Below, piece by piece: positions 33,310 to 43,288 of a stretch of DNA of 64,000 nucleotides. Below the pieces are notes generated by a model. It saw nothing but the letters and a program-made list of their open reading frames with translations. It was not told the origin of the DNA and searched no databases. Position numbers and translations under genes: made by a program. Source of the stretch: Bemisia tabaci (lineage: Eukaryota; Arthropoda; Insecta; Hemiptera; Aleyrodidae); contig NC_092798.1 of assembly GCF_918797505.1 (NCBI RefSeq), positions 51,606,985-51,670,984 of the forward strand, read 5' to 3'. The stretch's first letter is position 1; every line of letters starts with the position of its first letter.

Positions 33310-35044
33310 TTTAAAACTTTGTGTCTTATTTACTTTGTTACAAAAAATAGGTCCTTAACAACTTAATTGCTAGAATTCTTTTGCGGACATGAATTCCGCA
33401 TGAAAGCAAAAGTAATTCAAATTTTATAGCTTTATAATTTTTTTTTTATTATCTCTCTCATTTATTTTTCATTGTTTATTGTAATTCTTTTTTCTAATCC
33501 ACTACTCTAGTTTTTAAGATGTATGAATGTAGTCAGGTGCTGTGCGAGAAAAGGTTATACATGCAAAAGTTAAAAATTAAAATTAAAAATAGTTAATTTG
33601 GCTTTTATTATATTTGTAAAACAAAGTTAATTTACACTTGTAAACAGGTGGTTGTAACATAATTTGATGAATAAAAAAAATAAATAAAAAAAAAATAAAT
33701 CCAAATGAAGATTACATTGGTACCTAAAACAATTCAGGATCAAAACGGCACAAATTTATTTTTCTCTTTTGGAAATCTGCATCAAAATATCAACTTTGAC
33801 TTTCGAAATATTCAAGTCCAATCACACCCGTCCTGAGCTATAATTTGAGGTTCACTCAAAAAAATTCATCAGGCCAAAAACAGGTTAAAGTTTTTAGCAG
33901 TTCTCTGAAAGTTTGAAAAAATGACTTTGTGTCCTTTTGATTCAAGCTGCCTCTACAGGTAGGTGGGTTTAGCTGAAGTCTCTTTTTAAAATCTTCCTTT
34001 TAAATTACAAATGAAATTATAGATTTTGGGTGTAAAAATTCAAAGAGCAGGTTCAAAGAGAAGGAGTCAAACAACATCACATATACTATACTTGTTAAAA
34101 CAACACTGAAAGAGAAAATAATCCTAAATTTGCCGCCTAGAAGTATTTTTTCTTAAATTAAGAATTTTTCTGCTTAATATAAACTACTTTTCCCTTCAAC
34201 CAAGCATTATTTTTCTCGTATCAAGAAAAATTCAGCTTAATTCAAGATTAAACAAAATTATTGACTGCAAATTCAAGAATCATCATGCTTGAGCCAAGCA
34301 AATTTTTTCCCAGTGAAAGGGAGCCAGTGTGTGTTGCTTAAAAAAATAGACGTAAAATTTATATTTTGTCAGAATATGTTCGATATCTCGATATTCATAT
34401 TGTGCCCTGAAGAGCGCTGCCGCTTGTTTCTCTGGAAACAGCACTTGTTAAAAAACAGGGAGGGAATTAATCCCTTTTGCATTACCTAAGTAACCGTGAA
34501 AAGCACGAATCAATGACTTAAAGCGGACCAAAGTAAATGATAAATGAAAATGGCTGCGCTGAGTAAGTTTGCTAAAGATATTTAAAGCATCCCCCGCCCG
34601 GTCAGAAAACCCATTAAAAACTCAAACAATCGAATACAAGATTATCCATTTTCATAACTGAATTCCAGACCTGGCTCTCTAATCCTCTCATTAAGCATTT
34701 ATTTTTACCTCCGGATGAAAAGTGCATCTCTGTTCCATTAAAGTTGGAAGAATATTTTATTAGAAAACTTTATGTTAAGCCACTCATAATTATAGCAATT
34801 GTAATGAAGTTCCCTTGGTCGTGGAATGGGGGGGGAGGGTGCGGGGGGAGCTTAAGGCAGAAACTCTGGCGTTGGTGAGGGCTCCCAACCCTTGAAGTCT
34901 CAAGTTTAGGAACGAGCACCATTTAAATCCAGACAAACGCTTGTTCCTCTATTATTTTGTTTTTTCCTGATATTTTAATACCCACAATATTCTTACAGAT
35001 TCTTTCGTTCGTTAACTGGGGGCAACTAGAGCGAGGACGAACAT
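33310..35044. other. non-coding stretch, A/T-rich, with a G-rich tract near 34828-34852
   Basis: Contains A-rich low complexity at 33665-33703 and a GGGGGGGGAGGG tract. Sequence at 34550-34830 is less repetitive and has ATTA motifs, but no function can be supported. Confidence 0.4.
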
Positions 35045-35294
35045 TGCCGTGCTAAGGAAGAACGCCGCACGAACATTCGAGAGTTGCCAAATTTCCTTCG
35101 ATAAAACATGTATTTTAGACAACATTCATGCATATTTTTCCATGAAGTGTTCAGATATTTTAGATTAAATCGCGTACAAAATTGTCGGAAAATTTTGGAA
35201 AATAATATTCACAATTTTCCGAGTTAATTCGGTTTTTATCGGAGAAAACTTGGCAACGTATGAAGGCTCATACGGCGTTCCTCCTTAACACAGC
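35045..35294. mobile_element. foldback MITE, GCCGT family, well preserved
   Basis: Left end GCCGTGCTAAGGAAGAACGC and right end ATACGGCGTTCCTCCTTAACAC are inverted. The inner pair GAGAGTTGCCAAATTTCC and ACTTGGCAACG is also kept. Total 250 bp. This copy and 62442-62697 best define the family. Confidence 0.8.
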
Positions 35295-35389
35295 AGAACA
35301 GTGTCATTCTCGTTTTGAGGAGAAAGGCAAAGCTTTTTAATTTTGAAATTGTTCGAAATAGGCGAGTCATGATTTAAGAAGTTGAAAAT

Positions 35390-35398
35390 ATGTCTGTG

Positions 35399-35443
<45 letters not shown>

Positions 35444-35620
35444 CCAGGACATTCCCCTTCTAACTTTATTGAACAATTTACATAAAATAAGTTCTTATAG
35501 TAATTAATATGAGACAAAAGATAGAAATTAGTTACGAAAAGAAATAGAGATAATTTACATATAATGTTGAAAGGGACGGAAATATCTGTAGATATGACTA
35601 TCGCCCAGATGTCTGTGCTT
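35390..35620 (-). mobile_element. poly(A) retrocopy (3'-UTR-like) with target-site duplication
   Basis: A T run of 41 nt (35401-35441) is the complement of a poly(A) tail. On the minus strand AATAAA (35470-35465) lies 24 nt before the tail, as in a real mRNA 3' end. ATGTCTGTGCTT occurs at 35390-35401 and at 35609-35620, flanking the insert as a 12-bp duplication. The inserted sequence is about 170 bp plus tail and resembles a 3' UTR, so the copy is 5'-truncated. The source transcript is unknown. A 104-codon open frame that runs across the right border is therefore not a gene. Confidence 0.8.
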
Positions 35621-36017
35621 GCAGGAGCATGGACACAAAATGACTTAAATAGAAACCGGGTTAACATATTGAAGTAAAACATGGAGGAAAACACGGTAAA
35701 GGAGGTGCCCAGTGCGCGATTGTCCTTAACAATTGCAACATTCAAGGTTGTCACAGCAAGTCCAAAAATAATCCGATGAGCGCCCTGATGATAAGTAATT
35801 ACGTAAGATCACCTTTATCTCTTATGATACCTCACCGCTCACATTGATGTCAAAATATTTGTATCCATCCAATTTCCCCGTAAATCCAGATGGAAACTGA
35901 GCATCCATAACATGAGTTAATGTGAACATTCTGTGCAGTGGATAATCGACCCCTATGTAATTCATAGCGCTGAGTCTGAAGTGGACCTAGATTTGATACT
36001 AACTTATTCTACATGAC
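35621..36017. other. non-coding stretch, nothing recognised
   Basis: No repeat or coding frame that I can support. Confidence 0.4.
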
Positions 36018-36230
36018 ATATCGACGGTGTAAGTCGGAAATCACATAACTCGATTTTTGGCGGTTTTGATTAAGCTGCAGAGATGAAGTGTAGTAGGGGG
36101 TAGTTCTTGCTGTCTCTAAGAATTATTTCTCCTCTACCTTCAAAGATGAGGAATGTGAAGAGTTTTTTCCCTCTCCTGAAAAATCGCGTTTTCCGAGTTA
36201 TGTGATTGCCGACTTACACCGTCGATATAC
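36018..36230. mobile_element. foldback MITE, CGACGGTG family
   Basis: ATATCGACGGTGTAAGTCGG at the left and CCGACTTACACCGTCGATAT at the right are exact complements. Inside, AATCACATAACTCGATTTTT pairs with AAATCGCGTTTTCCGAGTTA. About 210 bp. Confidence 0.85.
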
Positions 36231-36739
36231 GACTGTATAACCACTATTTCCTGGAAATTCTAGATTTTCTTCAGAACCGAAAATTTCCAAAAAACATTCG
36301 ACTACCCGGAGAATTGGTGTATGTAAGAGTCAAACCGAGGTCATTTTCAGATTAAATAGTAAAATAACATAAGAAATATGTGCAACATTCCTAACACACT
36401 CTCGGCACTGTTTCAAATAATCAGGTTTTCCAGTCTAATGATATAATCACCCGTCTATATGATACTGCGTGAAGCTATTCCGTTTATTATGAGTCTATAA
36501 AAACGGGAAAATAATCTTAATGAGGTGTCTGATGCGGATGTGGCTCCCTTGATTTTTGAAATCGGAAATGTCCTTACTTTGTTGTACTCCTGCCAACTTC
36601 CCGAAAAGTTGTGCATTATTTACTGAAGTACCAAAAGCTTCTCTCTTCAATGTCCCCCTCATAAGAGACACGTCTCAATGACCATGAGGTGGCCGCGCGG
36701 CTTGTGCTTGTCGCTTCTATAGGACCAATGAAAACCGAA

Positions 36740-36908
36740 GCGCCTTCAATTTTTGAATATGCAACATGCGCACTTGCTGAACACGAATAGTTGCATCCAG
36801 GCGCTTTGTAATGAAAAAGGGAAATCGACCAATGAAAACCGAAGCGCCTTCAATTTTTGAACATGCCACACGCGCATCCGTTGAACACGAATAGTTGCAT
36901 TCAGGCGC
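36740..36908 (+). repeat. two tandem hairpin modules (about 104-bp spacing)
   Basis: GCGCCTTCAATTTTTGAA at 36740 and 36844, each followed by CACGAATAGTTGCATC and AGGCGC. Outer GCGCC/GGCGC and inner TGCAAC/GTTGCA can pair into a stem. Copies 50490-50659 are the duplicates. Confidence 0.8.
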
Positions 36909-37453
36909 TTCATATTGAAAAAGGGGAAATTGAAGTTCAGTATATTGCAAAACAACAAAGCAACATTCCTCATTTCGCGATGTTTTAGAATTCCTGTTTC
37001 AATTTTTTGTAGGATGCAAGGAATCATAATTGGACAAAATTCTGTGTACTTTCTTTTATTTTTCAAGAGCCTTTCAAAATTTCGATACGATACAATCATT
37101 CATTTGCTAAACGCTACAATTAATTAAAAGAGAGATAACAATAAATCACATACTCGTATGAACATCAAAGATCACACGTTTTAACTAACAATACAACATC
37201 GTTTTCCTGATTCATTGGTTTGATTTTCCTGAACATGAGGTACACTGGAATTTAAAATGAGGATTTGAAGAACAAAAAAGAGCACAGCCTTCTAAAACAC
37301 TTGATAAGCAAATGGGACCAAAAGTCACGCATACACACATACATGCATTCTCTGATTATATTCGGTTATATTCGGTTCAAATTGAGACGCCCAGTAATCA
37401 TTTGACTTGAAAATCGAGAAAATTAATGAAACTCCGCAACTATAAGACAATTA

Positions 37454-37578
37454 TTGGACGCATTTGAATCTAAACGAACTACATCCATTGCGACATGAGC
37501 AATGTCATTCATGTACTCTTATGGATCTCCGAGCTCATGCCAGAATGTATATGGTTCTTTTCGATTTAAATAGGTCAA
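37454..37578. mobile_element. foldback of the GGACGTATTTAAATCAAAAG family
   Basis: TTGGACGCATTTGAATCTAA and the inverted TTTTCGATTTAAATAGGTCAA. Diverged, but with a clearer duplicate at 50855-50953 and relatives at 58781, 59733 and 60691. Confidence 0.6.
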
Positions 37579-37599
37579 ATTAAAGTGATTCTGAGTCAG

Positions 37600-38214
37600 T
37601 ATATTGGACGTATTTGTGCTGGAAGAAACCATCTTGTACGCAAACCTACATACATAGTTTTGCACATAGTTTCTTTAAGCATAAATACGACCAATTAGAG
37701 TCATATTAATTCATGTATTGATACAAATACACATTTAATCAGTTTTGTCTCCTATTTTTCGATTCAAGAATTCTATGAGAACCAGAACAGCACTACAGAA
37801 CTAGGAGGCCGCTTGAGTATCGCATGAAACATTTTGATATTTTTGGTTGACTTTTTGAGCTCCCTTCTCCCTGTAAGGCACCCGCCAGAACCATGAATCA
37901 ATTTTGAATCATGTGAGTCTGATTAGATCCTTACCCCAAAATGTTTCAGTAAGTTATACGGAAAACCCCCAAAATAGCCGAAAAAAGTTATTTTCGTTAT
38001 AAAAAATATACAAATGTACATTTTAAAGGTAAATTTTTACGTGTATATTTTTCAAAAAGGAGGCTTGAGTAAGATTTGTCTTAACCGCCTCCTACCCGTC
38101 CTCTCTTCTCGTTAAATTGCGTTTTCTAGGCGATCAGACCCCATTCCTTTAAATAACTTATGTAATAACTGAATGGCCCGCGGAGGGAACCAGAGTTCAT
38201 TTGAAAAAAATGTC
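37600..38214. other. 3' flank of terminal exon A, duplicated at 50980-51740
   Basis: Aligns to the region downstream of gene C, with CATTTTAAAGGTAAATTT and GTGTATATTTTT shared. No coding frame. Confidence 0.5.
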
Positions 38215-38412
38215 GCTCGAATCTAGAGTCCAGACTCTTGATAACATTAACAAGAAAAAATACTCTTGATTCAATTCGATTTTTCCTTGAATCGAAGAGC
38301 CGAGCCTCTTGATTTAGATGGATTTCCTTTCGATTCAAGCGAAAAGTCCGATCGAATCAATTAAGAATATTTTTTCTTGTCGATGTTTTTAAGAGTCTGG
38401 ACTCTAGATCCA
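38215..38412. mobile_element. foldback MITE just downstream of exon A
   Basis: TCTAGAGTCCAGACTCTT (38222-38239) and its perfect complement (38391-38408) form the ends. It is the simple form of the family seen at 25975-26335. The corresponding place in the duplicate (51743-52049) instead carries a LINE. Confidence 0.85.
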
Positions 38413-38479
38413 AGTGACCTTTTTTCCCAGTTTAGTTCCCATCAGAGCCAGAAATTTTTCTCGCTTTCAAGGAGATCAT

Positions 38480-39034
38480 TCATAGTTCAATTACAGTAAG
38501 CGGACTTCTGAAGCTTTTGGGATTAACATAATACGAGAACTTCATCGCTTCGAGCCCAGTGAACTCCACACCCACAACAATGGTACGCGTTACCGGACGG
38601 CTGAATCCTCTATAAAAAAGCTCTGTACCATTTCGCTGGGCGAGATAGCAGAGCTGCGCGTACGCAATCTCGTGACCCCAGGAGAGGTGCGCGTTAAAAG
38701 CGAAGAACTCGCCGTCTACCCGATGGACAAGGAGGTCGATAGTAGCGTTCGCCCTCTCGCCGGTACCACCACCGTGAACGTGGTACCGGGCCTCTGGGAA
38801 TTTCTCGGGTCGTTGATTCACGTGCTTCAAAAGAGTTGTATAGTAGTCTTCCTCCGTCGTGGTACCGGCCGCTTCAAGCAAGGCCTTCGTGGAGGAAGCT
38901 AGATCCTCGGCACTGGATTTCAGGCTCTGCTTGCTTGCGTTGAAGGTCTCCAGGGATTTAATGAAGGCGTCCGCTTTTAAGGTGACTTCGTCTTCCGATT
39001 TGATAGCCGGTTCTGCGACGGTGTCTGGTTCCGC
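38480..39034 (-). CDS. terminal exon A of a secreted, PD-(D/E)XK-like family gene
   Basis: 185 codons including the stop TGA at 38480. Begins on the minus strand after TTGTTCGCAG, an AG acceptor conserved in copies B and C, in phase 0. The exon opens AEPDTVAEPAIKSEDEV and has no initiating ATG of its own, so it needs an upstream exon; the nearest candidate is the signal exon at 43582-43665. It is the same length as exon C (555 bp) and closely similar throughout: helical region SLETFNASKQSLKSSAEDL, then HVHGGGTG, TIDLLVHRVDGEFFAFNAHL, GHEIAY and TIVVGVEFTG. By eye it follows the core of DUF1703-type PD-(D/E)XK nucleases (D in IDLLV, then E.K, here A and N; a later A..Q helix replaced by GHEIAYAQL; VGVEF). 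The catalytic E and K are both absent. The gene could be an alternative last exon of the locus or a separate gene whose first exon I missed. Confidence 0.65.
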   Translation of the reverse strand, partial: AEPDTVAEPAIKSEDEVTLKADAFIKSLETFNASKQSLKSSAEDLASSTKALLEAAGTTTEEDYYTTLLKHVNQRPEKFPEARYHVHGGGTGERANATIDLLVHRVDGEFFAFNAHLSWGHEIAYAQLCYLAQRNGTELFYRGFSRPVTRTIVVGVEFTGLEAMKFSYYVNPKSFRSPLTVIEL

Positions 39035-39119
39035 CTGCGAACAAGGTGACTGCGCGATTAGTAGATAGCGGACAAGAAAAATTATGGTAGAATCAAGTTG
39101 AGCATTCCGTCACGGATAA

Positions 39120-39400
39120 AAGACCTCGATTGTCACCTAATATCTAAGTAGGAATATGTTTGGTTCAGAGGACTTATCGTGAGCCCTCAATCAAGCAAAC
39201 CGACTGCTTTTGTAAACAGAACTAAACCTCAGTTCGGTGAACCGCGAGTTCATTTTTACGAACTAGAAAATTCTGGTTCATATGAAACATGATGGATCAT
39301 ATCATTCGAATTTTTCCAGGTTGATAAACTGAGACTTCGGTTTTTTTTTAAACTAAACTTTCGGTTCACCGAGCTAAAGTTCACATATGCCAACAAAAGT
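39120..39400. repeat. decayed dispersed repeat (CAGTTCGGTGAACC type)
   Basis: CTCAGTTCGGTGAACCG and TTCGGTTCACCGAGC are inverted. Related diverged sequence is at 58320-58640 (CAGTTCGGCAAACCAT, GAACTTTTGGCACACCG) and weakly near 61350. Confidence 0.45.
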
Positions 39401-39419
39401 AAGCGCGGTTCTTTTTGAA

Positions 39420-39665
39420 AGTACGGATTCGATCGACATGAATCGATCGATAAATAAGAACTTGATCCGATCGGCAGCATATCAATAAAAGCCAATCGAC
39501 AATCCAGTCGACACTGATTCGATCGACGAGCCCATGAATCAATCGACAAAACCGTGCGTTTATCGACAAAATCCGGAAATCGATCGAGTCGGTGTCGATC
39601 GAGTCGCTATAGATCGGTACACGATTTCGTTTTACGATCGATTTATGTCTACCAAATTCGTTCTC
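39420..39665. repeat. ATCGA-rich tract in the A-B interval
   Basis: About 240 bp crowded with TCGAT/ATCGA pentamers (GATTCGATCGACATGAATCG, AATCGATCGAGTCGG and others) without a fixed period. It lies between exon B and exon A on the transcribed strand, that is, in what would be intron or 3'-flank. Palindromic ATCGAT/TCGATCGA motifs recall insulator- or DREF-like sites, but no function can be claimed. Confidence 0.5.
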
Positions 39666-39789
39666 TCCGTTCTTTCGAGTGAGAGGTAAATCCTCTAAAC
39701 CGAAAAACACCTATTGAACTAGGTAGTTGGTTCGTTCAACAAAGATTTTCCTCTGCGTGCGGAGCGTTCTCGGCGAAGAGAAGAATCTC

Positions 39790-40317
39790 CTAAAACCTCA
39801 TTACTTTGGGGCTTTTGAACTTCTTGGGAATAACGTAGAATGAGAACTTGATGTCTTTGCTCTCTGTGAAATGGATGCCCACAACAACAGTGCGCGTAGC
39901 CGGGCGTTCGAAGCCTCGATAGAAGAGCTTGTCCTCGCCTTCTCGCTCAGCGAGGTGGGCGAACTGCTCGAAGGCTATTTTGTGGCCTCGATCTAAGTAG
40001 GCCTTGAAGCCGAAGAACACCCCGTCAGCCCTCTGGACGACGAGGTCGATCGTGTCTCTTCTTATCTGGATTGAACCACCGCCATGGACGTCGTGCCGGA
40101 CCACCGGGAAGCTCTTGAGTTGTAGTTCTAAGTACTTCATGAGCGTCACGCAGTAGTCTTGCTCGGTCGTGGTACCGGCCGCTTCGAGCAAAGCCTTTAT
40201 TGAGGACGCAAGTTTCTTGGCACTGGATTTCGGGTTCTCGTATGTGTCGAATGTCTCCATGGCTTGGATGAAGGCGTCCGCTTTCTTGTCCGACTTTACG
40301 GCGTATTTCGCTCTCGC
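39790..40317 (-). CDS. terminal exon B of the secreted, PD-(D/E)XK-like family gene
   Basis: 176 codons with stop TAG. The minus-strand acceptor CTCTTCGCAG precedes GCGAGAGCG in phase 0. Joining it to the 84-bp exon at 43582-43665 gives a predicted 203-residue protein. Then ARAKYAVKSDKK places a small-residue ARA directly after the hydrophobic segment, as a signal peptidase site would need. The core matches A and C but is more diverged: TIDLVVQRADGVFFGFKAYL, GHKIAFEQF, FYRGFERPATRTVVVGIHF. Here the lysine of the PD-(D/E)XK pattern is kept (FGFK) while the glutamate is G, so catalytic activity is unlikely unless another residue substitutes. Flanking intron DNA is full of MITEs while the frame is intact, which argues for selection. 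The enzyme-fold assignment is by eye. Confidence 0.7.
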   Translation of the reverse strand, partial: ARAKYAVKSDKKADAFIQAMETFDTYENPKSSAKKLASSIKALLEAAGTTTEQDYCVTLMKYLELQLKSFPVVRHDVHGGGSIQIRRDTIDLVVQRADGVFFGFKAYLDRGHKIAFEQFAHLAEREGEDKLFYRGFERPATRTVVVGIHFTESKDIKFSFYVIPKKFKSPKVMRF

Positions 40318-40544
40318 CTGCGAAGAGGTTACTCAGTGATTAGTAGGTTTTATCAAGAGAAATGCAGATAGAAATAACTTTTACAGAAAAGTAGAATGAT
40401 GATGATGATATCAAAACCCTAGAGCAAAGAGGTACCTAGCTCCATGACAGCCATTTCAAGATATCAGAGGAAAACCTTACGTCAGCTTCACTGATTCCAA
40501 TGTGAGTCGTGATTTTTGGAGCCTTACATCGATTGCAAAAGTTT

Positions 40545-40670
40545 GAAACCACGTATCTTCGTTTCCGATGTTGCAGACCTCTTGTCATATCTTATTTTTT
40601 CAGTGGAAAACTTATTAACGTAATTTCTTGAAAACTTCCTTGACTTTTTTCTCTTTTAAATAGAATGAGT
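40545..40670. mobile_element. fragment of a CGACGGTG-family MITE
   Basis: GAAACCACGTATCTTCGTTTC, TTGCAGACCTCTTGTCATA match the left half of the family. No right end. Confidence 0.6.
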
Positions 40671-40676
40671 ATTCCA

Positions 40677-40937
40677 TATCGACGGTGTAAGTCGGCAATC
40701 ACCTAACCCGGTTTGCGACGTCGTCGCAGACTTCTTGTCATACTTTATTTTTAAACGGAAAACTACTCAACGGCAATTCTTTAAGACTGCCGTGATTTTT
40801 TCTCTCGGTGCAAAGAAAATTCTGCAAAAACTTCAGGGAATGATGCCAATATGTTCTCATTTAAAAAATAACATGGAGGCGGAGATTTTCAGATACCGCA
40901 AACGGGTTATGTAATTGCCGACTTACACCGTCTATAT
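40677..40937. mobile_element. foldback MITE, CGACGGTG family
   Basis: ATATCGACGGTGTAAGTCGG at left, CCGACTTACACCGTCTATAT at right, 261 bp. Internal GACGTCGTCGCAGACTTCTT matches the copy at 49211-49473. Confidence 0.85.
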
Positions 40938-41584
40938 AAATTTCAAGCTGTAAATTTGGCTCGTTCCTCTTCGAAAAAATAAAACAGGAGCGAACATTTC
41001 GAACATCGCAATGATGTAGATACGTAGTCAGCACTTTAGCCATTGATATCTCATTAGCCACCCAAGATAGGGTCACCAAATTTTTTCCACCACAAGGAAT
41101 CGTTATTGCCAATTTCTCGTGCGCGAATACTTCAATTTTTTCCAAAAATGTGAGTTAGGTACTTACCTCTTGGCTCTGGATCACTGATTAAATTCTTGAT
41201 TCAAAATTTAGCTGAGAGGACCATCACATGAATGATGTGCTTCGATAAAGTCCTAAATCAAACAAAGCTACTTATTTGTTATCTTAACCCTGGTAAAAAT
41301 TGGCAGTAGAATCTGTGTTCCAAAATACCATAGACCTACAGCCGGCTGTAAGATTTCGAATACCTTCTATAGCCGGCTACACAATTTCTTGTTGCCTTTT
41401 ATAGCCGATGGCGACTAAGCAACAGCCAGGCGCTAAAGTGTATGCTAAACGTTACTAATTAGGAATGCTAGGACTTAGTGAGTTTTTGGACTACTGCTCT
41501 CTTTTTGGGCCGTAGTATCTTGATTTATTTTGCGAGGAAAGCTCCGTACTTTTGATGAATGTCTGCCATTCCTAATATATTAGA

Positions 41585-41646
41585 GCGCCTTCAGTTTCGT
41601 ATGATACTGCGCAATACCTTTGGTGTGAAATAATTGCTTCAAGCGC
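41585..41646 (+). repeat. hairpin module, GCGCCTTCAG variant
   Basis: GCGCCTTCAGTTTCGTATG ... AATTGCTTCAAGCGCC; ends can pair. Member of the dispersed module family. Confidence 0.5.
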
Positions 41647-41695
41647 CGTGGCACGCTGCGGCGCGGCAGGCGGGCAGCCAGCGCGAAACGCGCAT

Positions 41696-41773
41696 TGGCG
41701 CCTGCAAACCTAACAGGGATACTTCACGCGTTGCGCAATGCGTGAAGTATCCCTGTTAGGTTTGTAGGCGCCA
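41696..41773. repeat. 34-bp hairpin with 10-nt loop
   Basis: TGGCGCCTGCAAACCTAACA (first 20) pairs with 41740-41773; one mismatch in 34. Related, unpaired sequence lies in the hAT-like element at 7590-7735 (TACTTCACGCATTGCG), so this is likely the end region of a related transposon pair. Confidence 0.8.
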
Positions 41774-43098
41774 GTGCGTCGCCGCTCCGCTTCGTGTTAG
41801 GCCCTAATATTTAATCTGGCGGAGTCAGCGTTATTCAACTCATGATTTTGAAATGTTTGCACATCCTGTATGGATTATTCTCATTTTAATCGATGAAAAA
41901 AAAATATGTATTAAAGGAAAATATAATGTGTGTTTTGTAAATATTAAGGTGGTTCCGTATCAAACTTAATGATTTCCAAAGCACACGAATTTCTACACAA
42001 TTTCTTATAGGTAGCCTTTTATAATCGATGGCGAAAAAGCAGCAGCCAGGCGATAAAGTGTAAAGCCCGGCGATAGGAACTATAGCCCGGCTGCATAATT
42101 TTTTATCGCTTTGTATAGCCCGGCCGTATGATTTTCTCCGCATTCTACAGCCAGCTATATGATTTTCTGTAGCCTTCTTTAGCCGGCTATAAGAATTCCT
42201 ATGGTATTTTGAAACGCAGCTCTTATCGCCAATTTTAACCAGGGAAAAGCTGACTCAGGACAGTAGCGCGTGACCATCAATCATAACATCAATTTAAGTA
42301 GATCAATGTTTCCAAAAGCCAAAAGTAAACTGTGTTTGCCAATGTAGTGTTGACAGAGGCAATATCGACGATGGAACTTCAACAATGGTTGACGGAACTG
42401 TGACGGTAATTCTGGCGTTTCAAAATCTCCATTCCCGTTTTATTTTAAATAAAAAAAGAACAAGCCTACGCTACTGCTTGAAATTTTTACAGAGATGCAT
42501 ATTTATCAAAAAGAGAAAAAATTAGGACAGTTTTCAAGAGATGGTGTCGAGTATTTACCCATTTAAAGATACTTTGTAGCATTTTTCAGTTTTACTGTCG
42601 ATAAGTCTTATAATTTGGAAGTTAACTTACCGCAAGAGGCCGTAGGCGTGGAATTGAGTGAAGTCCGGACTCATCGTCAATTTTCCCCAAGAATCCAAAA
42701 GTCTGGACGAAAAAAAAAAGATTTAAAATTGAAATCGGTTTTGTTTTTCACACTTACTATCATGTATGCGAGAGGGGGCGTGCGTTTCGAGAAACTTCAA
42801 AAGAAGAGCATTGTCATTATACCATGCCTGTACTGCTCTCCTAAAGGTTGAATGGGTCTGAAGCTTTTTAGGAAGGGGATTAAACGGGCCAATGTAAATA
42901 AACCCGCCAAGTAGCAATTCATGATTATATTAAGCTCTTAACGCACAGCTTTTGGCACGTAATGAGGGAATAATGAGAATAATTATTCTCGAGGGAAAAG
43001 TCACATTCTCAGTTTGACTGTCATATTTTCCAAAGTTTGTTTTGAAACTCTAATCACTGTGACATCTCTGTCACTTTCGTCTCATTTGTTTACATTTA

Positions 43099-43288
43099 CA
43101 CTGGATGGTGCTGACGACAGAACCTTTTGTTCTCGGCTGTCTTTGTTACACTTACAGAACTTTCTGTCGTCAGAGTTTGACAGAAGTTCTGTTCTCACAA
43201 CAGAAAAGTTCTGTAAGTGTAACAAAGAAACTGTGGGAGCCGTATGAACAAAAGGTTCTGTCGTCAGCACCATCCATTTTTTTCTGTG
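43099..43288. mobile_element. MITE with CACAGAAAAAAA-type end and TA target duplication
   Basis: GGATGGTGCTGACGACAGAA at the left pairs with the right end; the centre also folds (TTACACTTACAGAACTT). TA at 43097-43098 and 43289-43290. The orthologous place in the duplicated intron (about 53335) lacks it, an empty site. Confidence 0.88.

Larger units (their letters stand above)
41288..42244. mobile_element. MITE of about 957 bp with CCCTGGT ends and AGCCGGCTAT-rich interior
   Basis: CCCTGGTAAAAATTGGC and GCCAATTTTAACCAGGG are the ends; complementarity runs on through CAAAATACCATAG. TTAA lies directly before the left end (AAAA follows the right), so a piggyBac-type origin is possible. The interior repeats ATAGCCGGCTA-like motifs, and a separate GC-rich insert (41585-41820) splits it. 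Confidence 0.7.

Noticed and set aside
35440..35754. 104-codon hydrophobic open frame on the minus strand
   Set aside because: Crosses the border of a poly(A) retrocopy, so it cannot be one gene.
40861..41145. 94-codon open frame on the minus strand as an extra exon of the A/B locus
   Set aside because: Its second half lies in a CGACGGTG-family MITE and there is no counterpart in the duplicate.
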